Notes: generated by a model not told the origin, from the sequence alone. A stretch of DNA of 5,605 nt from CAZPZZ01 sp964591245 (GCA_964591245.1 CAZPZZ010000214.1:1-5605); one strand, 5' to 3'. Counted from the stretch's first letter, positions 1 through 5,605 are shown. A program made the numbers and translations.

Positions 1-163
1 CCGTGTACATCCGCAATTCAAAGCACCGGGAGTCCGAGGCCACGTTCCCGGAATAATCGTCCGACAGTTGCCCGGCCGGACCGCAGTGCGCCGGCAAGTC
101 TTGTGCGAAACCCGCACTACTGAATCCGAATAGCATGACGATGGCAAATAACGCTTGTTTCAT
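1..163 (-). CDS. Exported protein, N-terminal part, probable NIPSNAP-like domain (cut by window edge)
   Basis: The first 54 codons of a minus-strand gene are visible. The start is ATG with a strong Shine-Dalgarno (AAGGAG) six bases upstream. Residues 1-20 form a classic Sec signal peptide: Lys2, a hydrophobic core (ALFAIVMLFGF), then a small-residue site AGFA with likely cleavage before Gln21. The mature part begins QDLPAHCG, holds two cysteines (Cys27 and Cys47), and reaches CFELRMYT at the edge. That last motif resembles the opening strand of NIPSNAP domains, which typically start with Y/F-ELR-x-Y-T. NIPSNAP proteins have a ferredoxin-like dimeric alpha-beta barrel fold and mostly poorly defined roles. 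Export is clear from what is seen; the family call rests on eight residues and is tentative. The gene is separated by about 500 bp from the upstream tautomerase pair on the same strand, so it probably has its own promoter, although no convincing one is seen. Confidence 0.72.
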   Translation of the reverse strand, partial: MKQALFAIVMLFGFSSAGFAQDLPAHCGPAGQLSDDYSGNVASDSRCFELRMYT

Positions 164-662
164 GGCTCTCTCCTTATTCTCTCCAAACCAGAGACCTGGA
201 TGACCGCTCGACGCTCTGGAGCACAATGCATCGCCAGGTCACCTCCCGATTCCACGCATTCTCGGTGCGCACCCCGAACCCGCCTCTCGCCTTGGGCCGT
301 CAGTCGACACGACTAGTCTGGCCATCAACCTTCGGCAGGGCGTCTCTCGGAGTCTGTCATAACCCGGGCCCCTCTGTCAGCGCCGAACCCGCGACACGGG
401 GAAAGGTAGAGCCCTTCGACCTCTGGACGGTATTTCCCAATATGGTGACGGCTACTGGGAAGGCGCCCGTGATTGTTCCACTGGCGTTCGAACTCAGAAC
501 ACGTGGTTACCTGAGACTGCGAGCGAGACGAGCGCTATCGCCGGTCTCCTCTCTCCTGCCCGGTAAGAATGCGCCACGGTTGCTTTGCCGGATCATGCCA
601 CCACACGAATGCTAGTGGCTAAAACCCCCAGCGCCACAACAGCCCGAACAAAACGGGTTACA
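164..662. other. Gene-free stretch of about 500 bp
   Basis: No convincing gene is seen on either strand. The minus strand has no long open frame here. The plus strand is open for 129 codons (226-615) with a TGGAG just upstream of its ATG, but the product is rich in Arg, Pro and Ser, low in acidic residues, and shows no domain or signal peptide. The part next to 164 must hold the leader and promoter of the exported-protein gene. It contains CCAGAG (188-193) facing CTCTGG (214-219), a six-base inverted repeat of doubtful meaning. The part next to 662 is the 3' trailer of the tautomerase pair and shows no clear intrinsic terminator; only a four-base CCCG/CGGG stem around 641-656 was noted. No tRNA, IS end or known structured RNA was recognised. 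Confidence 0.5.
170..175 (-). promoter_or_regulatory. Ribosome binding site of the exported NIPSNAP-like gene
   Basis: On the minus strand AAGGAG lies six bases before the ATG at 163. It is the strongest Shine-Dalgarno in the window, and together with the signal peptide it decides that this edge fragment is a real gene. Confidence 0.75.
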
Positions 663-1091
663 TCACCCTGACGCCGCCACCTGCCCGTACCATTCTTCCG
701 ATTCCTGACCAGGCTCTGGGAGCACCTTCCCGCCCTCCATCGTCCACGATGCGGGCGCTTCGCTGATACGTCCACTCACCTCCAGGGAAGACACAGAGGT
801 AATTTTGCAGAATGTCTCCAACAAGGCGTCAAGAATTCGCGCCTTCAACTCGGGCGGACGCCCGCCGCGATTCCCACCCGCGATGAAGTACGGCGTGCCG
901 TACGCCATCATGCCGTTGCCGTGAGAATCCGTGATCTCCGACCCGCCGTTTCGTTCCAAAAACATGACCTGAACAAATTTACGTGGCGCTCCAGACAGTC
1001 CGCAATGCACATCAGTAAAGGCCTTTGCAACCTCAGCGCGCTGCTCGTGTGTCAGGGCCCCCTCAGGAGTCACACATCGATATAAAGGCAT
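663..1091 (-). CDS. cis-CaaD-like tautomerase superfamily protein (142 aa)
   Basis: A member of the tautomerase superfamily, related to cis-3-chloroacrylic acid dehalogenase (cis-CaaD) and Cg10062. These are cytoplasmic trimers that use the amino-terminal proline, exposed after Met removal, as catalytic base or acid. The start MPLY gives Pro1. LTHEQRAEVAKAFTDVHCGL aligns with the cis-CaaD segment holding His28. NRGGRPPELK aligns with its Arg70/Arg73 loop (here Arg74 and Arg77, counting Pro as 1). MEGGKVLPEPG aligns with the C-terminal segment holding Glu114 (here Glu118). The residue matching Tyr103 is not Tyr; the local sequence is VSGRISEAPAS. Length is close to cis-CaaD (about 149 aa). AAGGGG six bases before the ATG is a fair Shine-Dalgarno. 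It lies 30 bp downstream of a second tautomerase gene, so the two are probably co-transcribed. The fold is nearly certain. The substrate is unknown, and dehalogenation should not be assumed with the Tyr missing. Confidence 0.85.
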   Translation of the reverse strand: MPLYRCVTPEGALTHEQRAEVAKAFTDVHCGLSGAPRKFVQVMFLERNGGSEITDSHGNGMMAYGTPYFIAGGNRGGRPPELKARILDALLETFCKITSVSSLEVSGRISEAPASWTMEGGKVLPEPGQESEEWYGQVAASG

Positions 1092-1121
1092 GGTTTTCCC
1101 CTTACTTCACTCAGAACGACA

Positions 1122-1454
1122 TCACCCCGCCCAGCTCTGGTCACGGGCTGAGACAACCAACTCGTGTTCACGCGCACCCGTGAGACGACACCACGCATCG
1201 CCGATCGCTCTCAGCAACTGCGCACGCGTTTTCGCATCACAACCGTCTGGGATACGGCCACGAACAAGCGACGTTGTCGAAGGCTCACCCGCACGAAAAC
1301 CAAACCCACGCTTGATCACCACCCAGGACACGTCCACAGGCCCTGCGTCCGGGCCAAGCATGTCAACACAGATGGTCTCCAGCGCGGACTCGAATCCAGG
1401 TCTGAAACGTTCGTCGATACAACCTTCTTGCACGGTGCATTCGAACCAGGTCAT
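1122..1454 (-). CDS. Tautomerase superfamily protein lacking Pro1 (110 aa), partner gene
   Basis: The upstream gene of a two-gene minus-strand unit. The predicted protein is two beta-alpha-beta units, as in fused 4-oxalocrotonate tautomerase-like proteins: strand 2-10, helix about 14-34, strand about 41-48; then strand about 60-67, helix about 73-92, strand about 98-104. MTWFECTVQEG lines up with MPLYRCVTPEG of the next gene, which is the main reason for choosing this ATG. RGRIPDG at 65-71 sits where cis-CaaD-like proteins carry their Arg-rich loop. The frame is open upstream to a GTG at 1628, but those 58 extra residues are Cys-rich and have no counterpart in the family. The Shine-Dalgarno here is weak (GAGG too close, AGGA a little far). 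Residue 2 is Thr (ACC), not Pro, so the usual catalytic base is absent with this start. It may be a non-catalytic or regulatory subunit, or use different chemistry. Family call fairly sure; start and role less so. Confidence 0.72.
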   Translation of the reverse strand: MTWFECTVQEGCIDERFRPGFESALETICVDMLGPDAGPVDVSWVVIKRGFGFRAGEPSTTSLVRGRIPDGCDAKTRAQLLRAIGDAWCRLTGAREHELVVSARDQSWAG

Positions 1455-1875
1455 TACCTCAACGATCCTACAACCAAGTACGGAGACAACACGAGCGCAC
1501 AGGTCGCCCTCGCCGGGCATGCCGCACACGAAACAGCCGCTGTTGAACGTGTGACACAGACCGAACAATCCGACAGCACAACGCCTTCCCAGACTGCGTA
1601 CATCGGTAAGTACTCCATCTATCTCCACTCTAAACCGGCGAAGTCACCACAGCCTGCATCTTCCCTTCGCTGGCCCCATCAGTTCTTTCCTCTGCTTTGT
1701 TCACCTCTGACGACGACGCGGCATCTTGTCGTGCGAACCAGCAATTCGCGGGTACGGAACAACAGGGCTACTCGGCTCCCCGCTACGCTACAATGCGAAC
1801 GTCCACCTCGACAACCACACCGTCACAGAGCCGCCACGTCCACTTGCTGTCGAGGATACGGTTACGGCATAGACC
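1455..1875. other. Divergent intergenic region between tautomerase pair and Sel1 lipoprotein gene
   Basis: This stretch should carry the promoters of both flanking units. The half next to 1455 is open on the minus strand in frame with the tautomerase gene (to a GTG at 1628), but its translation is Cys-rich and unlike the family, so I treat it as leader. Plus-strand open frames through here are rich in Arg, Thr and Pro and look like shadows. The only promoter-like element I would name is TACAAT at 1789-1794, facing the lipoprotein gene. No operator, riboswitch or transposon end was recognised. Confidence 0.45.
1789..1794 (+). promoter_or_regulatory. Possible -10 element (TACAAT) for the Sel1 lipoprotein gene
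   Basis: TACAAT matches five of six bases of the sigma-70 -10 consensus and lies about 80 bases before the lipoprotein ATG. No acceptable -35 box is found 16-18 bases upstream, so this is a weak call. Confidence 0.25.
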
Positions 1876-2745
1876 ATGAAGGTTCCCCATGCCTCCAACC
1901 TCACGCGTGCCGCCGTGCTGACCATCGCGCTAGTTCCGCTCGCGGCATGTACCGGCAGTCGAACGCGGGTCCAGTCTGGCGCCAATTCACCCACACTCCA
2001 GCAATACGACCATGATGGCGACGGTCGGATCACCTGTGTGGAAGCGAAACGCCACGGGATCACCCCAGTCACACTTCGGCATCCGGCGTATCAATACATG
2101 GACGACGCGAATCGCGATGGCGTGGTCTGTGAGAGCGGATCGACTCCAGAAACGATACAGCCGCTCCCTGACATGCGTGCGCTCGCGGAACATGGTGACC
2201 CCGAGTTCCAGCCCTCGTCCAGGTTTGGCCGCGATTCCGACGACGTCATAGCAGGCGACGTCCTGGATACAAACTCCGTCTTCCGCGAGGCCGCCGATCG
2301 GGGGACCGCGGAGGCCCAATTTCAACTCGGACTCTTGTATGACACCGGTCGAGGAGTTCGGCAAAATCCCGCCGAGGCCATTCGGTGGTACCGGGCTGCC
2401 GCTGACCAAGGACATGCCGCTGCGCAGAACAACCTCGGACTTCTCTACGACTACGGCCGCGGTATCTCGCAGGATGCCGCGGAAGCGATGCGGTGGTACC
2501 GGAGTGCGGCCGACCAAGGGTTCGCCGTCGCACAGTACAACCTCGGATTCATGTATGCCAACGGCCGAGGTCTCACACAAAACTACGTGGATGCATATCT
2601 CTGGTTCAATCTCGCGTCAGCGCGAGCCTCCGGTGACATCCGCGAGCAGGCGGCACACAACAAAGCCGTACTCGCGCAACACATGACCCCTCAACAGATT
2701 GCTCAGGCCGAACATCTGACAGGAGTCTGGACACCCGAACCGTGA
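1876..2745 (+). CDS. Lipoprotein with EF-hand/Excalibur-like module and three Sel1 repeats (289 aa)
   Basis: A predicted envelope lipoprotein. Residues 1-24 form a lipoprotein signal ending in the lipobox LAAC with lipidation at Cys25; Thr follows, so the Asp+2 inner-membrane retention signal is absent and outer-membrane sorting is plausible. Residues 45-56 (DHDGDGRITCVE) are a textbook EF-hand loop with Asp at 1, 3 and 5, Gly at 6, Ile at 8 and Glu at 12. It runs into an Excalibur-like segment, residues 52-86, with C-x-E-A, G-I-T-P-V, H-P-A-Y and a closing DANRDGVVCE. Residues 144-251 are three consecutive 36-residue Sel1 (TPR-like) repeats, and a helical tail with TPQQIAQAE ends the protein. 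An in-frame stop at 1870 makes ATG 1876 the first usable start; no good Shine-Dalgarno precedes it (GAGGA is 19 bases away). Sel1 repeats are protein-interaction scaffolds, so a calcium-dependent scaffold at the cell surface or in the periplasm is inferred. The partner is unknown. Confidence 0.88.
   Translation: MKVPHASNLTRAAVLTIALVPLAACTGSRTRVQSGANSPTLQQYDHDGDGRITCVEAKRHGITPVTLRHPAYQYMDDANRDGVVCESGSTPETIQPLPDMRALAEHGDPEFQPSSRFGRDSDDVIAGDVLDTNSVFREAADRGTAEAQFQLGLLYDTGRGVRQNPAEAIRWYRAAADQGHAAAQNNLGLLYDYGRGISQDAAEAMRWYRSAADQGFAVAQYNLGFMYANGRGLTQNYVDAYLWFNLASARASGDIREQAAHNKAVLAQHMTPQQIAQAEHLTGVWTPEP
2008..2133 (+). other. EF-hand loop running into an Excalibur-like calcium-binding module
   Basis: This encodes residues 45-86 of the lipoprotein. 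The first loop fits the EF-hand rule at every ligand position. The second, DANRDGVVCE, fits the Excalibur pattern DxDxDGxxCE with Asn in place of the second Asp. Cys54 and Cys85 are the two cysteines expected to form the Excalibur disulphide. Calcium binding is inferred from these residues. Confidence 0.7.
2305..2628 (+). repeat. Three tandem 108-bp Sel1-repeat units
   Basis: Three 36-codon units encode A-x-A-Q-x-x-L-G-x-x-Y-x-x-G-R-G-(6-7)-A-x-x-W-(Y/F) patterns. Units one and two are closest: both carry the 12-base CGGTGGTACCGG, at 2383-2394 and 2491-2502, exactly 108 bases apart. Unit three has drifted (YLWFNLASARAS in place of RWYRSAADQG), as is usual for the last Sel1 repeat before a capping helix. 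Confidence 0.88.
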
Positions 2746-2753
2746 ACCACCCC

Positions 2754-2759
2754 TATAAT
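2754..2759 (+). promoter_or_regulatory. Possible -10 element (TATAAT) before the matrixin-like gene
   Basis: A perfect TATAAT lies in the 72-bp gap after the lipoprotein stop, about 58 bases before the next ATG. The best -35-like hexamer, TGGACA at 2728-2733, is 20 bases upstream, longer than the preferred 16-18. The next gene may have its own promoter rather than depend on read-through from the lipoprotein gene. Confidence 0.35.
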
Positions 2760-2817
2760 CAATTACCGCTCTGAGGAAGTACGGCAGCGACCACGTAGGG
2801 CAGCTCCGAGAAAGTCG

Positions 2818-3779
2818 ATGAAACACTTTCTTCAAGTCGCCATCATCCTCGCGATCTGGGCCACGGCAAGTCTCCTCTCTCTGGCCGCCGGGCAAGCCCA
2901 TCAAGGCTGGCCCCCCGATCAAATCCTCCTGGACCTCTCGCGGTGGAGACCACCGCTACGCGGCGGCATGACGCCCCTACGTGGGAGGCATGCGCTCGAG
3001 AGAGCCTGCTCGCCTGGAGTACGGCACTCGCGTCCACGCCCCTACACTTCGCCGCCCGGCTGGATCCGACCCACCGCCCTCGGGCCTTCGATGGTCGGTC
3101 TAGCGTCGCCTTCACTTCCGACGTCTTCGGCCTCCCCTTCGGCCCCGCGCTGCTCAGCGTGACCCACACCGCCACCACCATCCGCCCCGGGCTCCCTGAT
3201 GCCAGCGACGCCGATATCTTCCTGAACCACGCCGCCCCCTTCAACTGCTATCGGGGCGCGATGCCCACTCCACCTGTCCATGATCTCGTGTTCGACGAAA
3301 CAACCTTACCGTCGGACATTGGGAACAGTTTTCTTGAACCGGGAGACGAGAGTCTGCGGATGCTCGGAAGCACCGGTCCCCATTCGAGCGCCCAGCTTCA
3401 GGCTTCGCGCTTGAACGCCGACTTTGCGCCGCAAACCGAGATCGTGACTTTCTACGATGCCGCGATCGAACAGACGTTCCCAACCGGCGTCGTCGTCTCA
3501 GACGACCTTGTGTTCACCGGTTCAATCTTTCGCGTACGAGGCGGTGATCTATCGCTAGGAGCGAACCCATACCGCCCGCGTCTCAAAGTGCTCTCCAGTG
3601 ACTTACAGAACGTTCTCTACGACGAAGCCGTTGGAGACGGTAGTCTCGGCGCGAGCCATATCCACCCCACGATCGCGATCAGCGACGATCGCCTGTATTT
3701 TGCGCGGAGTCAGCAAGCTGGGACCGCCTTCCAGACAACGCCTCAAGTAGTGCTGGAAGTCTATGCCCTCCTGCGCTGA
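2818..3779 (+). pseudogene. Frameshifted secreted matrixin-like protein with unknown beta-rich C-terminus
   Basis: An ATG at 2818 opens a good signal peptide, with Lys2, core FLQVAIILAIWATASLLSLA and a site near AGQA, but that frame turns into Pro/Arg-rich sequence and stops at 3162. Protein-like sequence resumes in another frame, open from 2799 and usable from a GTG at 2943, and runs to 3779. The join needs one lost base (or two gained) somewhere around 2900-2965. In the second frame, counted from the GTG, residues 14-104 resemble the N-terminal half of secreted bacterial matrixin-like metallopeptidases: a WEACARESLLAW helix, DGRSSVAF, an LSVTHTAT strand, DADIFLN and CYRG. The HExxHxxGxxH site that should follow is missing. 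Residues from about 145 onward are beta-rich (TGVVVSDDLVFTGS, HPTIAISDDRLYFARSQ), like propeller strands of unknown family. It is either a decayed and rearranged gene, or a real one with a sequencing error plus a divergent core. Confidence 0.55.
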
Positions 3780-3800
3780 GCGCCCAGCCCATCGTCAGCG
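3774..3800. terminator. Weak inverted repeat spanning both convergent stop codons
   Basis: CGCTGA at 3774-3779 pairs with TCAGCG at 3795-3800 across a 15-base loop. Each arm contains the stop codon of one of the two convergent genes. There is no T-tract and only six pairs, so a role as a shared terminator is a guess. Confidence 0.2.
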
Positions 3801-5605
3801 GGTCAGACCAGGCACTCCCTCTGGCTCGTCATCCCACCACCAGAGCGGGGCCAGAGTCTGCTGCCTCGGGTGTGTCTCGTCGAGCGTGTCGCCATCATAG
3901 AGTCGCCCATTGAGCATGATTGACTCAATGGTGTTCGTGTGGCGGAGATCCTCGAGTGGATTGCGACGGAGGATCACGAGATCAGCGAGCTTACCTTGGT
4001 CGATTGAGCCAATATCGCCATCGAGCCCAATAGCCTCTGCGCCCAGTATCGTCGCCATCCGAAGCGCATCGTGTTCGCCCAGTCCCGCGGATGCCATCGC
4101 CCACAACTCCCAGTGGAAACCGATGCCCTGGATCTGCCCGTGACTACCCACACCGGCTCGTCCTCCGGCCTCTACGAGGTCTTTCACGAATTCGGCATGA
4201 CGCGCGAATACATGTTGATCCGCACGAAACCACTGCCCTCGCCGAAGCGTCCGCGCATCGATCTCGTCGTGCGGCACGAAACGCCGCAATTTGGCGTCAT
4301 CGTGAGGATTCTCCCTGCTGTAAAAATAGTTCTCTGCCCACGGACCGCCATAGGACACCAACAGCGTGGGGGTGTAGGCCCGTGCGGTTTCCGCAAACAA
4401 CCGCACGAGATCGCCGTAGAGCGGAAAGATGGGCAACGAATGTTCGAGGCCCGGATACCCGTCCAGGGTCTCGGTGAGGTTTTGTTTAAAGTTGAGCGCC
4501 CCCTCCGTGGTCGGCATAAGCCCGAGCTCTCGGGCCGCCATGATGATGTGCTGGCGGCCTTGACGAGTCGCGGATACATACATCTTGATGGTCTTTGTGT
4601 CGTAGTAATCGGCGTAACGCGACAGATTATCCCGTGCCTCCTCAGCCGTATCGATGCCATCCTCCCAGAACAGCCCCGGACCCGTTGAGTACACCCGGGG
4701 CCCAAGGACAGCGCCGGTCCGCACCATGTCCGCGTAGGAGAGAACTTCCGTATTACCCGTCTGTGGATCACGTGTCGTCGTAACGCCGTAGGCCAGGTTC
4801 GCAAGATACGGCCAGACATCCGTTCGATGGAGCTGATCCCGCGCGCGCAGATGCGCATGGGTATCGACAAAGCCCGGAATCACCGTCCGCCCGGCGATAT
4901 CGAGTACAACGGCAGCATCCGGAATTTCGACCACCCCCCGGGGGCCAACCGCCATGATCCGGTGGCCGCGCACGACGACGTCAGCGTCCTCGATCACCTC
5001 GTCGGCGCGCATCGAAATCACCCGCGCGCCACGAAGCACGGTAACACCACCTGGCAGGTCCCGGGCGGCCGAGATCTCGACGCGGTATTCGGGAGCTCGA
5101 TAGGGGTCCTCGTCTCCCCCGCCCTGCTCGGCGGCAGCATCCAGGTCGTAGACGAAGTGCGCATTCCCGAGCGACCAATGCACGGCTCGACCGTCAGCCT
5201 CCCATGTGGGGAACTCACCACCGATATCGGTGAGTCGCCGCGCGGGAACCACTGCATTGTCCGCATCCGCAAGACTGACAGTCGGGGTCACACCAATACG
5301 AGGTACTGTCAGCACGTAGATGTGCCGACGTAGCTCCACGAACGCCTGATCACCCACGGGAGCCATGCGAATCGTTGACGGTGGGAGTCCTTCCTCAGCC
5401 CCAGGCGGAGTCGCTCCCCGCACGGTCAGGTGGATTCTTTCGTCGGTTCCATCCCAGCGAATCGACACGAGGCTATCCGGGCGTCGAAACAGGTGGATCC
5501 GGTCGGACCCATTCACAAAATGGGGGGCATCCCGGCCGTCAGTCAAGCCGCTCACGGTGACCGGGCCCCCTCCGTCAGCCGCAGGATCCGCCGAAAGCCA
5601 GCCCA
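3795..5605 (-). CDS. TolB-propeller/amidohydrolase family protein, C-terminal 602 residues (runs off right edge)
   Basis: The frame is open through the right edge, so the GTG at 5555 is internal and the true start lies outside. Numbering below counts from that GTG. Residues 1-160 hold PD40/TolB-type beta-propeller blades (GRDAPHFVNGSDRIHLF, GGEFPTWEADGRAVHWSLG). From about 170 comes an imidazolonepropionase-like amidohydrolase domain: the beta-sandwich strands VTVLRGARVISM and VIPGFVDTHAH, with His233 and His235 as the metal-binding HxH; Lys321 or Lys324 as candidate bridging lysine; His372 in GLEHSLP; then GVGSHGQIQGIGFHWELW (469-485) and the closing GKLADLVIL with VMLNGR-like IESIMLNGR. Whole-length relatives are about 1000 residues or more and usually exported, with the propeller first. 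Substrates are mostly undefined; hydrolysis of amide or peptide-like bonds is the family expectation. The catalytic Asp normally on the last barrel strand is not seen where SHGQ stands. Convergent with the upstream broken gene, with 15 bp between stops. Confidence 0.9.
   Translation of the reverse strand, partial: GWLSADPAADGGGPVTVSGLTDGRDAPHFVNGSDRIHLFRRPDSLVSIRWDGTDERIHLTVRGATPPGAEEGLPPSTIRMAPVGDQAFVELRRHIYVLTVPRIGVTPTVSLADADNAVVPARRLTDIGGEFPTWEADGRAVHWSLGNAHFVYDLDAAAEQGGGDEDPYRAPEYRVEISAARDLPGGVTVLRGARVISMRADEVIEDADVVVRGHRIMAVGPRGVVEIPDAAVVLDIAGRTVIPGFVDTHAHLRARDQLHRTDVWPYLANLAYGVTTTRDPQTGNTEVLSYADMVRTGAVLGPRVYSTGPGLFWEDGIDTAEEARDNLSRYADYYDTKTIKMYVSATRQGRQHIIMAARELGLMPTTEGALNFKQNLTETLDGYPGLEHSLPIFPLYGDLVRLFAETARAYTPTLLVSYGGPWAENYFYSRENPHDDAKLRRFVPHDEIDARTLRRGQWFRADQHVFARHAEFVKDLVEAGGRAGVGSHGQIQGIGFHWELWAMASAGLGEHDALRMATILGAEAIGLDGDIGSIDQGKLADLVILRRNPLEDLRHTNTIESIMLNGRLYDGDTLDETHPRQQTLAPLWWWDDEPEGVPGLTR

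Noticed and set aside
188..219. CCAGAG/CTCTGG inverted repeat in the leader of the exported-protein gene
   Set aside because: Six base pairs with a 20-base loop is too weak to call an operator or riboswitch.
484..495. GTTCGAAC resembling a tRNA T-loop
   Set aside because: The bases on both sides do not pair as a T-stem on either strand, and no anticodon or acceptor arm is found.
226..615. 129-codon plus-strand open frame preceded by TGGAG
   Set aside because: The product is basic, Pro/Ser/Arg-rich, has no domain, signal or membrane segment, and no neighbour on the same strand. I treat it as chance, while noting the ribosome-site-like bases.
593..775. 60-codon minus-strand frame whose end (DVTRFVRAVVALGVLATSIRVVA) looks like a membrane segment
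   Set aside because: Its first two thirds overlap the cis-CaaD-like gene in another frame and are Arg-rich shadow sequence; the short hydrophobic end has no own start or Shine-Dalgarno.
888..903. Inverted repeat GTACGGC-gt-GCCGTAC
   Set aside because: It lies inside the cis-CaaD-like gene and is explained by the codons of Tyr-Gly-Thr-Pro-Tyr.
1164..2015. 283-codon plus-strand open frame across the tautomerase gene, the intergenic region and the lipoprotein start
   Set aside because: It is antisense to a tautomerase with recognisable fold, overlaps the lipoprotein signal peptide, and its translation is Thr/Arg/Pro/His-rich without any motif.
5213..5235. Nested palindromes CACCGATATCGGTG (5219-5232) and ACTCACC/GGTGAGT
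   Set aside because: They sit inside the amidohydrolase coding region (LTDIGGEF), and a 14-base palindrome is not unlikely by chance in a window this size.

Overview
The window (about 60% G+C by eye) reads as chromosomal DNA of a Gram-negative bacterium. It holds a lipoprotein with a clear lipobox, a Sec-type signal peptide, and a TolB-propeller/amidohydrolase of a kind common in Acidobacteriota, Gemmatimonadota, Bacteroidota and some Proteobacteria. The phylum cannot be fixed from this sequence. There are no RNA genes, CRISPR array, insertion sequence or phage genes that I can support.

Layout from left to right. (1) The left edge cuts a minus-strand gene for an exported protein; it has a strong Shine-Dalgarno and signal peptide and appears to enter a NIPSNAP-like domain just before the edge. 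(2) About 500 bp without a convincing gene. (3) A minus-strand pair of small genes 30 bp apart, both of the tautomerase superfamily: a 110-residue protein whose expected Pro1 is Thr, then a 142-residue cis-CaaD-like protein that keeps Pro1, His, the Arg pair and Glu. (4) A divergent intergenic stretch of about 420 bp. (5) A plus-strand lipoprotein gene with an EF-hand/Excalibur-like calcium module followed by three 36-residue Sel1 repeats. (6) A plus-strand secreted-protein gene that looks broken: its signal peptide is in one frame and its matrixin-like body in another, and the expected HExxH zinc site is not recognisable. (7) Convergent to it, with stops only 15 bp apart, a large minus-strand gene that runs off the right edge, encoding the C-terminal 602 residues of a TolB-propeller/amidohydrolase.

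Nothing ties all the genes into one pathway. The tautomerase pair is the only likely operon and the most interesting unit: the Pro-less member may be a partner subunit of the Pro-containing one, as in heteromeric trans-CaaD, but this is inference. Most of the other proteins carry export signals, so the neighbourhood is rich in envelope or secreted products.
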